Below, piece after piece: positions 45,282-57,414 of a stretch of 64,000 nt of DNA. A program made the translations under genes and the position numbers. The notes beneath the pieces are model-generated. The model was not told the origin of the DNA. It saw nothing but the letters and a program-made list of their open reading frames with translations, and made no database searches. Source of the DNA: Astrocystis sublimbata (taxonomy: Eukaryota; Ascomycota; Sordariomycetes; Xylariales; Xylariaceae); the NCBI GenBank assembly GCA_022453515.1, contig JAJNNY010000050.1, positions 186,001-250,000 on the forward strand, given 5' to 3'. Within the stretch, counting starts at the first letter, position 1; each line of letters opens with the position of its first letter.

Positions 45282-48200
45282 TCACGACCCAAGCAAACGC
45301 TTAATCGCCTCCAATACATTCATGCGCTCATCATAGGCCCTTAGACCCACAATATTCCCTTCTTTCGTACCCTCTGTTCCTGTTCCAGATAAGAGTGCTT
45401 GCGCCAATAGGGGTGAAGATGAATCAAGAACGTCCCTCAGCACAGGCCAGAACGCAAAGTCCGCAGCCGAGGGACTCGGACCAGCAATGAAGGTGTTTTC
45501 GCCGGCGTATTGCTCCCAAGGCGCCAGTAAGGCCAGGATATCATCAATGTCAGAAGAGGAGGCGGGTGTCGATAGGGACCGCCACTTATCCAACAGTTCC
45601 AGTCCCTCGCGCCATCTCCCGCAGACGCGCTCCTTGTTCTCGTCCTCATTATCGGCGGGGCCGCCGCCGTACGTCCGCTGGAGATACAGCATGATCTCCG
45701 CCTGTCCATCGACGCTCGTCTTAGGAGCGTCGTTGTCGACGAAGCGGATCGGTATATCGAGTGTTTTCTTCCCACCTTCCCCATCACCTCCCCCCATGTC
45801 TCCTTTCCCAGCAGCCCCTGCACCTCCACCTTCACCACCCAACATCCCCCTCGCATACGAAACCCCCAGCTGCGCAGCGAGGGCCCTGATCCTCAAATCC
45901 ACAACTTTATCCCCACTCATGAACAGCCTCTTCGCATCCCCAATATGCAGGACATCAAAGCCCTCTCCATAATGCCTATCCCAATCGAACTCTGTATCCT
46001 GATTCTCCCTTCCAAAAGCCCTGACCATTTTCACCGCCTCCTCCGTCTGTCCATTAACGACTCCCCTCGCAGCGTCACGCGTCTTAGACGTCGCGCCCTG
46101 CCCCCAGATGAGAGATTCATCAGCAGATAGATACGTAGCGATGCGTCGGAAGGTCAGAGATATACGCTCGCCCGAGTGCGAGAGCTCAGCTGCGGATTTC
46201 TCGCGCGCGAGGCGCTTGTCGGCGCGCACGCCGTGCAGCCAGCGCGCGTTGGTGGAGAGGCCCATTTGGAAGAGGGAGTTATGCGGGAGGGGGGCGCGCT
46301 GGGTGGTGCGTTTTAGGGCGTCTTTGTCTTCCGTCTCCACGCCACCAACCCCTCCCCCTTTCCCTCCACCTCCACCTTCACATTCCCCTTCAAAAGCCTT
46401 CTTCGGCTTCCTCTTCGTCCTCAACGTCATCGTCCTCTCCGCCCCCAAACTAACATTCGCAATATAGCTCCCGCGCGCAATATCCAGCGTCTTATCGCTG
46501 TGTTCCGAGATATAGTCCTCGCCGGTGCGGTACAGCTGGATCAGCACGTGATTCAGCTCGTGGCCCAGATGCGCCTCTACTACGCGACGCACCTCGTCTA
46601 CGGCGGGCGTGAAGGCGTGTAAAGGCGGCGACGCATCTGCTGGGTGTCGGTACACGGGCTTGCTGCCGTCCGGGGCGACGAGACCCTGCACGGCGACGAG
46701 GCGGGGGACCTCCCCGCCTTGGTGCGACATGCGCGCCCAGGCGACTTCGGATTGGAGACGGGAGAAGATGCTGGTTGAGAGAGAGGGAGGGAGAACGTCG
46801 TAGAGGACGCGCGTGTCGCCCTCGCAGAGGGGTTCACTTGCTTTTGGGTGAGGTGACATGTTGGGGGTGGTGTTGCTATTGTTATTGCTATCGCCGATAT
46901 TATTCAAATTCGATTTGGAGATGTTGTCTGAGGACCCGAGATCTGATCGTGTCTCGGAATGTCTTGTGTTTTTTAGTGATGAAGGTAACGATGCATCGTC
47001 GCTTTTGTCGCCGTTCTCATGGGTATGTTTTGTATTAATAGACGCCGGCGATAGTCCCGTTGAAGAAGATTGCGGAGGTGGTGACTCAGACTCGGACTCA
47101 GACTCAGACAACAACGGATTCAACGAGCCGGGACTACTGCTGCTCGCGTCACTTGTTGTTGTAGTCGGGCTTTCCACGCCCTTCGACGCCCTTCGCGCTT
47201 TGTTGGCCGGAGCTTCAGCTTCGACATTGGCATTGTTGCTATCCTCGCCTGGGATCGTCTTGGCGTTGGGTTTAGGGCGCAGAGCTAGCCCTAGCTCCTG
47301 TCCCGCTGCTGCTGACGGATGTGGGGTGGTGTTGCTTTCTTTTTGCTTTTGCCGGGGTCTGGGTCTAGGGCTAGACGGCGACGGTGATGACCTCTGATCC
47401 GCGGCGTCTACCGTCGGCTCGCCAGATCTCCTCCCTGAGTCATGACGGCCGCCATCGGGGTTTCCTGTTTCCTCTTCATCTTCATCATCATCTTCTTCTT
47501 CTTCTTCTTTTTCTTTAGCAGTAGAAGAAGGTCGCCGCGAAGAAGCAGCTGAGACCGGGTTATTAATTGGTAAAGACCGACAGACTAATGATGGTGATGA
47601 TAATGACGATGATGATGGTGATGATGATGATGCTATGTTATTTTGATTTCTCTGTGTGCTCGTGGTCTGTGGGTGGCCAGACCCTGCCAAGGACTGTAAC
47701 GCTCGGCGTGACCGTGGCTGTGACCGTGACCGTGACTGTGGCTGCTGCTGCTGCTGCTGCGGTGATGCGACGGGGGTGGTCTCGGGTGCATACTCGTCGG
47801 CGACTGCAGGTTCACCGCTTAGCGATAATCTCTCAAGTGACGGTTGGAGTATTTCCGAGACAGAGGACGACACATCAGCCACAGCAGCAGCAGCATTGTC
47901 GTCCCTGACTCTTCGCACACGTACGGTTGGCGACTTTCCCCCGCCCGCCGCCGCCGCAACACCTCGATCTCTCTCCTGTCGCTGATGATGGGAATGAGAA
48001 TGAGACACCTGCGGCTTCTTGGGCGGGCTCGGCCTCATCATGCTCAGCACCTTACTCGCCGAGAGCGTTTCGCATCCCGTCGTGCTCGTGATCTGCCGCA
48101 GCGCCATGCGATGGCGCGACATGCTCTGCGCCCCGCAGCAGTCGTCGACGATGGTGATGGTGTATCCGTACATGGCAGCATCGATCGCCGTGGCCATGAC

Positions 48201-48764
48201 CCCGACATTCGTAGACGAGCCGCAGATGAACAGCTCCGTGACCAGCCTCATCCGGAGTAGTCGTAGGAGCTCATCGACTTTGAATGCCGAGTAGAACGTC
48301 TTGGTCAATACGTGGTCCCTGGGCCCGAGAGACTGTTTGATCGTGGGGTGCATCTCCATGCCCGGCGTGCGGTCCCTAACGCACTGCGGCCCGTTCCCAG
48401 GGCCCAGCGTCAGAAATGCTTCCGGCGAGTACGGGGCTGTCTCCGTCTCGGTGGGCGATGCACGCGGACGACGTCCTCGAGGAGGTGCAGGCGCTGACCC
48501 AGGCGGCGGTTTGGTGACATCTGAAATTAGGATCTGCTCCTCGTCCACTGGCCTGGAGCTTTCGAACCGGCTCTGGACCCATATGATCTCGCCCCCGTTC
48601 CTGCGGAAATCGCCTGCGAAATCGCTGATGCTCTGGGCGAGGTCGATGGGCATCTTCACCGGTAAGGCGCCGTCTTCGGCCAGGAAGTCATTCTGGGCGT
48701 CCACCACAAGCAAGGCTTTCCGCGTGGCCAGGGATGGCAACAGCGAGACGTCTATTGGAAACAT
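45282..48764 (-). CDS. Isochorismatase-like / AlkB-type 2OG-Fe(II) dioxygenase / GST-like fusion protein
   Basis: One uninterrupted frame of 1160 codons, from ATG at 48764 to the stop at 45282. Residues about 15-235 are an isochorismatase-type cysteine hydrolase with the triad D22 (LLVVDAQNDF), K155 (VLTKTFYSAF) and C181 (LFICGSSTNVG). Residues about 240-650 are low-complexity, rich in Ser, Pro, Gln, Asn and Glu, with a DDDEDEEE run. An AlkB-like dioxygenase follows (about 650-885): LYDVLPPSLSTSIFSRL, LIQLYRTGEDYISEHSDKTLD with the iron HxD (about 753-755), distal His in WLHGVRAD (about 843) and RISLTFR contributing the 2-oxoglutarate Arg. The C-terminal 260 residues end in a GST C-domain-like helix pattern, FIAGPSPSAADFAFWPVL. 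A substrate is unknown; nucleic-acid demethylation is the family role of AlkB, and amide or ester hydrolysis that of the first domain. All active residues seem intact, arguing for function. Confidence 0.88.
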   Translation of the reverse strand: MFPIDVSLLPSLATRKALLVVDAQNDFLAEDGALPVKMPIDLAQSISDFAGDFRRNGGEIIWVQSRFESSRPVDEEQILISDVTKPPPGSAPAPPRGRRPRASPTETETAPYSPEAFLTLGPGNGPQCVRDRTPGMEMHPTIKQSLGPRDHVLTKTFYSAFKVDELLRLLRMRLVTELFICGSSTNVGVMATAIDAAMYGYTITIVDDCCGAQSMSRHRMALRQITSTTGCETLSASKVLSMMRPSPPKKPQVSHSHSHHQRQERDRGVAAAAGGGKSPTVRVRRVRDDNAAAAVADVSSSVSEILQPSLERLSLSGEPAVADEYAPETTPVASPQQQQQQPQSRSRSQPRSRRALQSLAGSGHPQTTSTQRNQNNIASSSSPSSSSLSSPSLVCRSLPINNPVSAASSRRPSSTAKEKEEEEEDDDEDEEETGNPDGGRHDSGRRSGEPTVDAADQRSSPSPSSPRPRPRQKQKESNTTPHPSAAAGQELGLALRPKPNAKTIPGEDSNNANVEAEAPANKARRASKGVESPTTTTSDASSSSPGSLNPLLSESESESESPPPQSSSTGLSPASINTKHTHENGDKSDDASLPSSLKNTRHSETRSDLGSSDNISKSNLNNIGDSNNNSNTTPNMSPHPKASEPLCEGDTRVLYDVLPPSLSTSIFSRLQSEVAWARMSHQGGEVPRLVAVQGLVAPDGSKPVYRHPADASPPLHAFTPAVDEVRRVVEAHLGHELNHVLIQLYRTGEDYISEHSDKTLDIARGSYIANVSLGAERTMTLRTKRKPKKAFEGECEGGGGGKGGGVGGVETEDKDALKRTTQRAPLPHNSLFQMGLSTNARWLHGVRADKRLAREKSAAELSHSGERISLTFRRIATYLSADESLIWGQGATSKTRDAARGVVNGQTEEAVKMVRAFGRENQDTEFDWDRHYGEGFDVLHIGDAKRLFMSGDKVVDLRIRALAAQLGVSYARGMLGGEGGGAGAAGKGDMGGGDGEGGKKTLDIPIRFVDNDAPKTSVDGQAEIMLYLQRTYGGGPADNEDENKERVCGRWREGLELLDKWRSLSTPASSSDIDDILALLAPWEQYAGENTFIAGPSPSAADFAFWPVLRDVLDSSSPLLAQALLSGTGTEGTKEGNIVGLRAYDERMNVLEAIKRLLGS

Positions 48765-49173
48765 GGCTTTTTAATTTTATGAGATAGTCCTGTATTCCTA
48801 TTTGGTGATGAGGAAACAATCTGACCTCGTTTGAAATGGTCAAATTAGGAGTGAGCTAGAAGCCAATGCTAGGTGCTGTAAAATATAGTCACATTAAGAG
48901 AGCATAGAACTGAACCATCTCTCAGGTTTCGGTGCTCGCAGTCCTGACCGAGAAACACCGGTGATTTCGTTGATCATGAACCGGGTATGAAGGCCCAACG
49001 TGCATTAAAGCAATGACAAGAACGCTTGCAGTGAAATAAATAGCTGGAATAAGCCGAGGGCGCGTGGGGTCACTGCAGGACTAGCGGTTCAAATCCAGTC
49101 GAAACAGTCGTAATCGTAATCAGTCTAGCAGCTGCTGCATTGAAGCCGGTGTGCGAGTTTTGTGTGTATGTAT

Positions 49174-49228
49174 ATGTGTGTGGATGTGTGTGTGGATGTG
49201 TGTGTGGATGTGTGTGTGGATGTGTGTG
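49174..49228. repeat. 12-bp minisatellite, about 4.5 copies
   Basis: Near-perfect tandem copies of GTGTGTGTGGAT. It starts about 410 bp upstream of the fusion-gene start codon. Confidence 0.9.
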
Positions 49229-49576
49229 AAGGTGCATCGGCCAACGATCGCGATAGCGATGTGATATGGGAAAACACCGATAATAAATATAAATAAATAA
49301 ATAGGCGGTGGGCAGGTCAAGGTAATTACGTGACACAAGAAAATGAACGGCGGCCCAGGTCGGGGTCTTTCGCGCGACACGGGTCTCGGCCGAGTTGGTT
49401 GATTGATAATGGGTCGCCGCGCGCTGCTTGGTCAGACAAGCGAGTAACCCGGTGTCAGTCAGTCAGTCAGTCTAGGTCTAGGTCCGTGAAGGTTACCTGT
49501 GACCAGACCTGGTGTGCTGCAGCAAGCTCTACAACAAACAGCGCGATGCCGTGTGTGTATGCGTGTATATGCGTGT

Positions 49577-49599
49577 ATGTGTGTGTGTGTGTGTGTGTG
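49577..49599. repeat. (TG)11 microsatellite
   Basis: An uninterrupted TG run preceded by GCGTGTATATGCGTGTA. Confidence 0.9.
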
Positions 49600-52500
49600 C
49601 TCTCATGGGGAACCGTTGGGCACGATTAGTCGATTACACAGGATCGAGAATGCGTCGCCGCCAGGTGTGGTTTAATTCGCGAGACCAGGGGTTGTTGGGG
49701 GACGAGCGGGGGGTTGTGGCATGTGTGGATGGGAACAAGTACTTGTCGAGATGTAGTCATGTACATACACTACTGTACACCATTCCACCATGCGTATCTG
49801 TGATCGAGCAATCAATCATGCATGGCCTGCCCTCTGGATGGACGACGTAGCACCGGCAAGTGGGCGATTCGATATGTACGCACGGCATCGGCTAGGTATA
49901 CCACCTCACGCAGTGTAAGTCTTGAGTGTAAGTAAGCCATGCACGCTGCTGCCTGTCTTCCAATCACTCGTGTATCATGCAGCAACAGGTGCCGGAGAGA
50001 TCAGCGCGTCTGTTTCGAGAATGGCCAGATGGATCGTGGATCGCCAGAGGGATGATGACAGGCGGCACTGGGCCAACATCACGGGCTTCTTGGCTCGGTG
50101 GTTTGGCCTTGTCGTCGTCAAAGAGTACTTGCAACTTACCTGCGCACTTCACACGGACGGATATCCCACCCATAGCAATAGTATAGCAATAGAGTGTGGT
50201 ATTAAATAACCACTATATGTCTCACACCTGTTAATATGGACTTGTGTACATGGCAAGATACCACCTTATAGGTTATAAATAGACCCCCCATTAGACAGAC
50301 CCTGGCCTGCTAGACGAGCCCACAAGCGGAGCGAGTAAGTGCGGTAAAGGTAGCAAAAAACGTGGGAATCGGAGCCGTACGTAGTGTTACCCGAATTGTC
50401 CCCTGTCAGCTCAGCCTGGGCAAGTCTGGGCAGTGAGCCCATTACCCTCTTCTGGACCCTCCTCTCGTTGCGCCATGTCGTCGAGAATACTACTTTACAC
50501 GAAGGGAAAATGACGAGAGGCGCATCGCGAGAGAAGGCGAAGACGGTAAACTCAAGGCGGTCAGATGCCTACAGGGTTCACTATCTGCCGTTCGCACAGG
50601 CGCAGATCCACCTTGTGTCAACTCAAGCACAAAACATACGATACCGATACATCATAGCTCCAGCTCAACAAAAAGGATTTGATGTGTGGGCGTAAGACGA
50701 CGAGGGGCGACTTCGTTTGCGGCGTTATGGGGTTCGTATGTCTCGTTCCGCTAAATCCGCCATTGGAGTCCAACTACCGTGTGTCAAGCTTAACCTTGTC
50801 CCCTTGTCTCGGGCCACACGAGGCACATGTCAAGCTGGCTGTCAAATCCACGATATGCTCACTATCCCTGTCACCACACTCGCTAGAGTCGCTACATGCG
50901 TACGGAAACGAGTGCATGTATGTCAGGAATGTCATCACAGGTACTTCCGTGCCTTGGAGTGCCGTGAGAAACATCCGCAACCGTCACCGCCTCTCCGTTT
51001 CCGCCCTCAACATCCCATGATACAGGCTGGATGAATCCGGAGGACAAGCGGAGACGTGGCGCATGGTGAGCCGACGACGAACCCCGAGCAGCAAACCCCG
51101 AGAACATCCTACCTGCGACAAAGTCGCAGCATGTAGGCACATAATATTCACATACACATACCTGCCTAGTACCTATGGTCAGAGGTTACATACCTAGACC
51201 CAGTCCGCATGGCTTCAGAGCTCGACCGTTAGCTGTCAGCCAGTTTCGGTAGCCTGATCCGCGCCGACCTTTCCCAAGGTGGCAATATAGTACACTTATA
51301 GTGGTAGGGCCGTCGTCAGTGACACACCAAAGGCCAGTATCGGTACCTACATGGCTAAGTACTGCACTGCGCCGTTCAATGCTACATCATGTCTGTCACA
51401 TCAAACGGACGGATTTAAAGGTTTGTTGCGTAACGCGCAGATATCTGCCTTGCGCATCTATAATCGCTCCGAGCAGTCCGAAAAACACGTATCGCATTTG
51501 GAGCCAATATCAGAATTGCGCCGACTCTCGGAACACTTACCGGAATCAGTGAGAAAGGCGGGTTCGGTTGATGACGCCAAGGGCAGAACCAAGTCCTTCA
51601 TAGTATACGAATGACGGGAACCATCATGTGCAGTCAATGCTGACACGGAGAATGGAGAATCGAGGTCTAGATGCTACGAATGGTGGCTCGCTCGGTGAGT
51701 ACTGACCGAGTTCCTCGTTTTGGCCTGTCAGCCTCTGGGTATGTCTAGGAGGTGAGCAGTACCTAGTGGCGGTTAAGGAACCCGCCAATATCTGTGAATG
51801 CCGACGGCAAAGCGCCTAATCTTCAGGGCGGCCAACCTAACCCAGTTAGTTTGAGGCCGCCCATACCCCAGATTATCATCTGGTATAGCTCTCGTGGCAC
51901 TCTATAGTATGATGTCAGAGCGACTCGGGGTTGTGAAGTCTCAATTATTTACTACCTATTCTCAACAATTCATAAGCAAACAAGCGAGTAAAGTTCAATG
52001 GGCTCTGTAAGTCAATACTACGTAGTTTACCAATGCGTCGCTGGTCGCCTCCCCAGAGTCGGTTGTTGTTTACAGGTCGTTTGTATCGTTCTGCGCAGAT
52101 TGCCTGCCCCCTTGTCATCAGGAGTGTTTCCTAGTCCAGGTCGTTCTCCAAGTGATTTCTCCAACAACGAATATGTCCCGGGGTAACAATATGTGAAACA
52201 GGAGAATCCGGGGAAGATGCTTATCTTGCGACATCTCTTTCGCTCCTTGTGCAACGACTTGGTCCCCGACATCGCGCTGCGCCTCACATCCCCGGCACAA
52301 TCCAGACCTTGTAGACCATGACCTCGCCGTTTCAGATTTGTTGATGCAGTCTGTCTGTTGAGCTATATCCTGACAACATAGGACTTGACTTCACAGAGTG
52401 GTGGTCAGAACGTCTGAGCAAAAGGCGTAAAGATAGACTGCAAGCTTACACGCGTGCACCTTATCCTGCGAGCGGAACCAGGTGCATCCATGTTCGCATC

Positions 52501-55500
52501 TCCACAGCGGCGGACGTTCCCGCCCACGTCGGCTCGACATTCTCGTCATATCCTTAATGAGCTCGCGAAGGCCGTCAGCCTATGAGATGTAAGAAGCGAC
52601 AGAGCATTGAATTTGCACTCTTGAGGTGGGTTACAATCAAAGATCCTTCTACCGGTGATTATACGTTACACGTTCATCTCCCAGCTTACAGACAGACCTT
52701 GCACCTCCAGCTCACTGTAAAGCCAGGTTGAGATAAGAAATACCCAGTTATTGTGTTATTGTGCGCAACAACCTACTCCAACTGTTTGTTTTGTATTTGT
52801 AAGTAGGTAAGGGAGGAGACGAAGGGAGTACAGACGGTCATCTGACGGACAGCCGTCGCTGGTCATCTCACGGGTCTCCATACGGCCCTGTGGTGTTGTA
52901 TGCAGGTTCATCGGCGTTGCGATTTGGACACGTCATCTCGAATTGAATTTCGCCTGGTTCTCTCGCGATCCTCCATCGCGAATCAACCCAACATTGGCTC
53001 GACATATCATGCGTATGCGTGTGCGTGTGCGTACGAATATGTACCACTACTAACGACCGCCGGCAGAAGCGGGAGATGTTGCTGCAGCCAAAGCCTAACC
53101 CTTTTCCGGAGCGCACCGCATAAATTCTCCGGGTGGCGATGATCGCGGTTGCGATGAACACGCATGACCACTATATATGCCGTACGTTATCACAGCTTCT
53201 GCGGCGACACTAGATTTCTCGGCAACTTCGGGTAGCTTAACCGTTCTCTCCTGGAAACGCAAGCGTGGGGAGCCGCCTCTACTATACGCCCGTCGCATGG
53301 TTCCGCAGGACCCTCTTCCGTTTCTGTTATACTTAGAATCATTACATATCTACCTACATTAAGTACTTATCTTGCTGCTAACGGGCGGGAGATGATGCTA
53401 CCATACATATACACATACATACATACCTTGCTCGCTTGACGGGACCTACATACATACCCTCATTGGCCGCCCTGCGACGTCCGCTGCTCGAGTACTACGG
53501 CAGTGTCGCATCAGGGTGCTGCTGCTCCTGCGATGCTCGCTCGCGCTCTCTTCCTCGCCCGTCACAGCATGGTGTGACCCGAGATGCCAAAGACCATCGC
53601 AGATCGCGTATTGATTGCCTGTTTGGAATATCCGCTGTCCTACCGGCGCGCGGCATCTGCGAGGCTCTCTTGCACGCCCTCCCACGACATATCCCGGTTT
53701 CTTCACTTCGCTTCGCTTCGTTTCGCTTGTCCATTTCGTGATGGAGACCCGATCATGAGCGCACGATGGTGCTATCCGCTGCTGCTGCAAGCGAAGCAGA
53801 CACCGGAGAGATAACCGCAAGATGACCGTCTTATCTTCTCATGGTGTCTATCGTTTTGCGCTGCGGCCGCACTTGTAACTGCGATTGCGACAGCGACGCA
53901 GCGCGCCGGCTCTTACACCTAGCTCATGGGAGAAGGAGATGGATGATAGATCGTAGAATCTAGGCCGATCCGTGCTCTGTCTATTGTTGTGCGTTGTGGC
54001 TTGCCTGCCTAAGGTTGCGACGATGGTCTCGACCCCAAGGCCCAACTTTTCTCATTGCCCCGATTCAGCAAGTTGATCCGATCTGGCTGGCTGGCTCTGG
54101 AGAAAAGCGCGCAGCCGAAGGAGAGAACCAAAATGAACGGACTCAAAGTCTCAAGCTATTGATGCGATTGATGTCATCTGGCCCTCATTTTGCCGTATAA
54201 ATATTCGATATGCCGGGGCTCAAACGACGAACAATACATTTTCATAGCTCTCCATTTCAGATGGTTGGTTATCTATGCGTAACTACTTCTTACTTCCTAC
54301 TATACCTGCGACATGGATTTACATTGATTGAGAGATTGAGAGATTGATTGATACTGATCCGAAGGGAATGTAATGATTTCGCCAAACACACAGCACAACT
54401 CCCCAGTCACCAGTCAGTTCCTCGTCACCTCGCTTACCACGTCCAGTTCACACACACACCGCCGGCGTGCTGCAGCCGATCCGGTCACTTATCGTCAATA
54501 TGGCTGTCTGTCTACCTATTCATTCGCCATCATTTGGTATGTCCACGTCGGTTAGAAATGCAATATCACAGGTCGGTATTCAGTTCATGCACGTGTGCAT
54601 GCGTTGCGTTGCAAGCTTGTGGCCTGGTCTCTAGTCGGTCATGCTTCAGAAATGATACATACAACAGCACACCGTCCACAGGACAACAATTTTTGCAAAA
54701 TGCGCACACACACTCACACACGAATTCGTCGTACCGGCCAATCACACGATGCCAAGTCTGAGTGGCATCGGCTACGCCCGTGGCGTTTCTGGGCAGGCAA
54801 GCAGGCATCAAGGCCGTTGATACCTACATGTCTACAACACACAGGTGTGCGTAATTGGAGAGTAGAATATAATCCCACCGCGAATGTCGCGTAAAGCCGG
54901 CCGGCTTGTCCATGGCCATACTTACGTATGCATACTTACTTATTTATCGTGGGGGTCCAAAGACATATAGCCCCTCCTTATGGTTTTTGTATTACCTAGA
55001 ATGTGTGCGCATATCAAATCCTGCCAGCGCCCCGCTCTCCATCAAGCAAGCAAAGCAAAGCAAGATAGGCGAGAAGGACGCGCAGCATACCTAAATAGAT
55101 CGAATCTTTGCGAACCGAATTTCGCGATTTCATGGCTGACTGTGGTCTTCTAGTATTTACTTTACTTTACCCCATAGATAAATGCGGCTCTTATGTTACC
55201 TCTATATACAGTTATATAGGTAGTTAGTATAACTTGCACTCCCCCCTCCCCCACGAGATTGTCACCGTGAAGTGCTGGCGCTCGTACTGAGCACCCGTAT
55301 CTCCCCGTCGCGAAGACAAACCGGCCCCGACTCCATTTAGACATGCTGGGAAGATCTGATAACGTGTGCACACAATAACAACAAAGACAAGAAAATAGCC
55401 GCGATGGCCGCCAGCCAGTAGCAAACATCTGACATATGATCTTCCAACGTCGAACCTTTCAAGGCCAAACCCTGCCCGGCAATGCAGGCTGACTGACTAG

Positions 55501-57414
55501 CAGCAAGGTATGTAGGTAGGTAAGCAGCGCCGGCCCAGCCCCCGACTTGGCGCGCAGCCGGGGCAAAGGCATGCGAAACTGACAGACGGACAGACGCCCG
55601 GCCCCCTGTGACCCGGTTGCGTCCGGCTTGCTTTGGACGCAACGTTGGTGTTGATGGCGTGTTACTTACTTACTTACTAGGTACTCTGTGACGCTGGCTT
55701 ACACGGGCATGTGGACATGTGGACACAGGGAGGCCTCTGAAATCTATGGTCTCTGTTAGGTAGCCTTACTTGTGTTATATGTGTGGTGGCCAGGTATGCG
55801 TCTTGGCGGCTAGGTACGGCTTCCGGAAGCGGTGCGGTGCGGCGCATCGAGTCGCCTTGTCGCGTCTTGTGGTGTTGAGGTGGTGTTGCGGCTTTGCTGG
55901 GTGGCTTGTCCCGGGTTGGGGTTCGTTGAGTGCAAGAGTCTGTATATATGCTATCAGCGTATGTTCAGGGTATCGTTGTTATGCAATTACTGACTCATAG
56001 TTGCCTATCACTGCTGTTTTTCCCCAAATTAATGTTTGTTGCTTGGGTTGGGGTTTCTAGGCGTTTGTGTGATAGTTGGGATGTGAGAGATTTACACGAG
56101 CTTAGTAGATCTCACGAACTCCACGATCATTATTGCTTGATGGAAATGCCGTGGGATCTCGTGCGTTATACTTTTGGTATATCCTCATGAGTGACGCGAG
56201 GGGCAATATGAAATAAGTGTCGAAGAAGTGAGCGACAAATCGTGCTGCTGGTCTAATGGTGAGCACACTTCATAGTACTTGAATCAACACCATGTGAGAA
56301 CTTGCATACGGGAAAATCACTTGACATAAAGTTGGGTTTGAGAACTTAAGGTTGATCCTTGAGGAAAACGTCGACGTGTATGTCAAGTTGATACACGTCG
56401 CAGTTATTTTCAATTTTCTCTTCTCCTCCTATGTTTCGCGATTTAAATCTGAAGCGGCCTCTGTTAGCTTGTCAGGTACATGTAGGCGCGTGCTATGATT
56501 GGCAAACTGGGAAAGCCCCCAACGGGGGGTGCCAAGACACCTCTATCACCTATACATCCCACACTCAATTAGATGCAGATTCTGTTGTTGAAACCAGACG
56601 AATCTGGGGGCTGTTTCAAAGTTTCTGATCATCTTCCAAACAAGACACAGCTGCTGCTCAATTACCTGCATAGTACTTAGCAATGTCTGTCTTGCCATTA
56701 AGAACTGCTGGTGCTTGGTGGAGTATGATGCAAGTATATATATTGGCTTCAAGTACTGTCGCGGTCACTTTGTGCAAACGGTCTGGTCTAGCCCCCAGAG
56801 GTGGCCGTCTTCGCCGACTCGGAATCTGCCTTCGGAGTCTCATGCATGATAGGGCGAAGTAGCACATCTACGGCTCGGGTGGATTTTGAAATTTCGAGAT
56901 TTTGAGACACGACCGAGACGGCTGAGGGGAAAATGGATCAGGTGCGATTAGTTCGTCGAACGCCTTCCAGGTCTCTCGAATCTCCTTCTATAGGTAGTTA
57001 CCTGAACAACTTCATCGATGCGTTTTCCTCAATAGCTTGGGGGCGGCCTCAGATTCTTTCTGTCTCACCACGCTCCAATCCTGAAAGGCAGGTTATACAA
57101 AGGAGCTAAACCAATCCTGATATTCAACAAGGTTGCGCAATGCTACCGACGGTAGCAGAATCGGCTCCGGCGCGTGCTAGCAACGCTGGGGCCAAATATC
57201 GGTATTTCATATTATATGAGCTCTCTTCCCAGCCTACTTTAAAATCATGTTCGCCTCTCCAGACTGACTGCCCTTGTTGTGGAGCATTTCATGTGCTTGT
57301 TGCTTGGATCTCGCTCGTCTCGCCATGCCATGGTTACGGAAAGCCTCCCAGATTTACTCCAGCTCTTGGCGAGCATCTTGTTCCACGCTCACTCGGCCCT
57401 TCAACGCCAACAAT

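Larger units (their letters stand above)
48765..57414. other. Long gene-poor segment (about 8.6 kb)
   Basis: Many short frames on both strands, none over 140 codons with a recognisable domain, and I could not chain any into a credible multi-exon gene. TG-rich satellites lie at 49174-49228 and 49577-49599. The last few hundred bases are promoter and leader of the DUF3433 gene. Non-coding RNA genes without a known fold would not be detectable by eye. Confidence 0.5.

Noticed and set aside
49060..49110. GGTTCAAATCC, a good tRNA B-box match
   Set aside because: Flanking bases do not form a T stem, and no acceptor or D arm can be paired with it.
56236..56290. TGGTCTAATGGTGAGCACAC, a tRNA D-arm/A-box look-alike
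   Set aside because: No anticodon stem, T arm or acceptor stem follows within tRNA distance.
57274..57414. N-terminal extension of the DUF3433 frame
   Set aside because: It begins at TTG and its Ser/Cys-rich sequence does not resemble the family N-terminus; ATG at 57415 is preferred, though an ATG near 57328 cannot be fully excluded.
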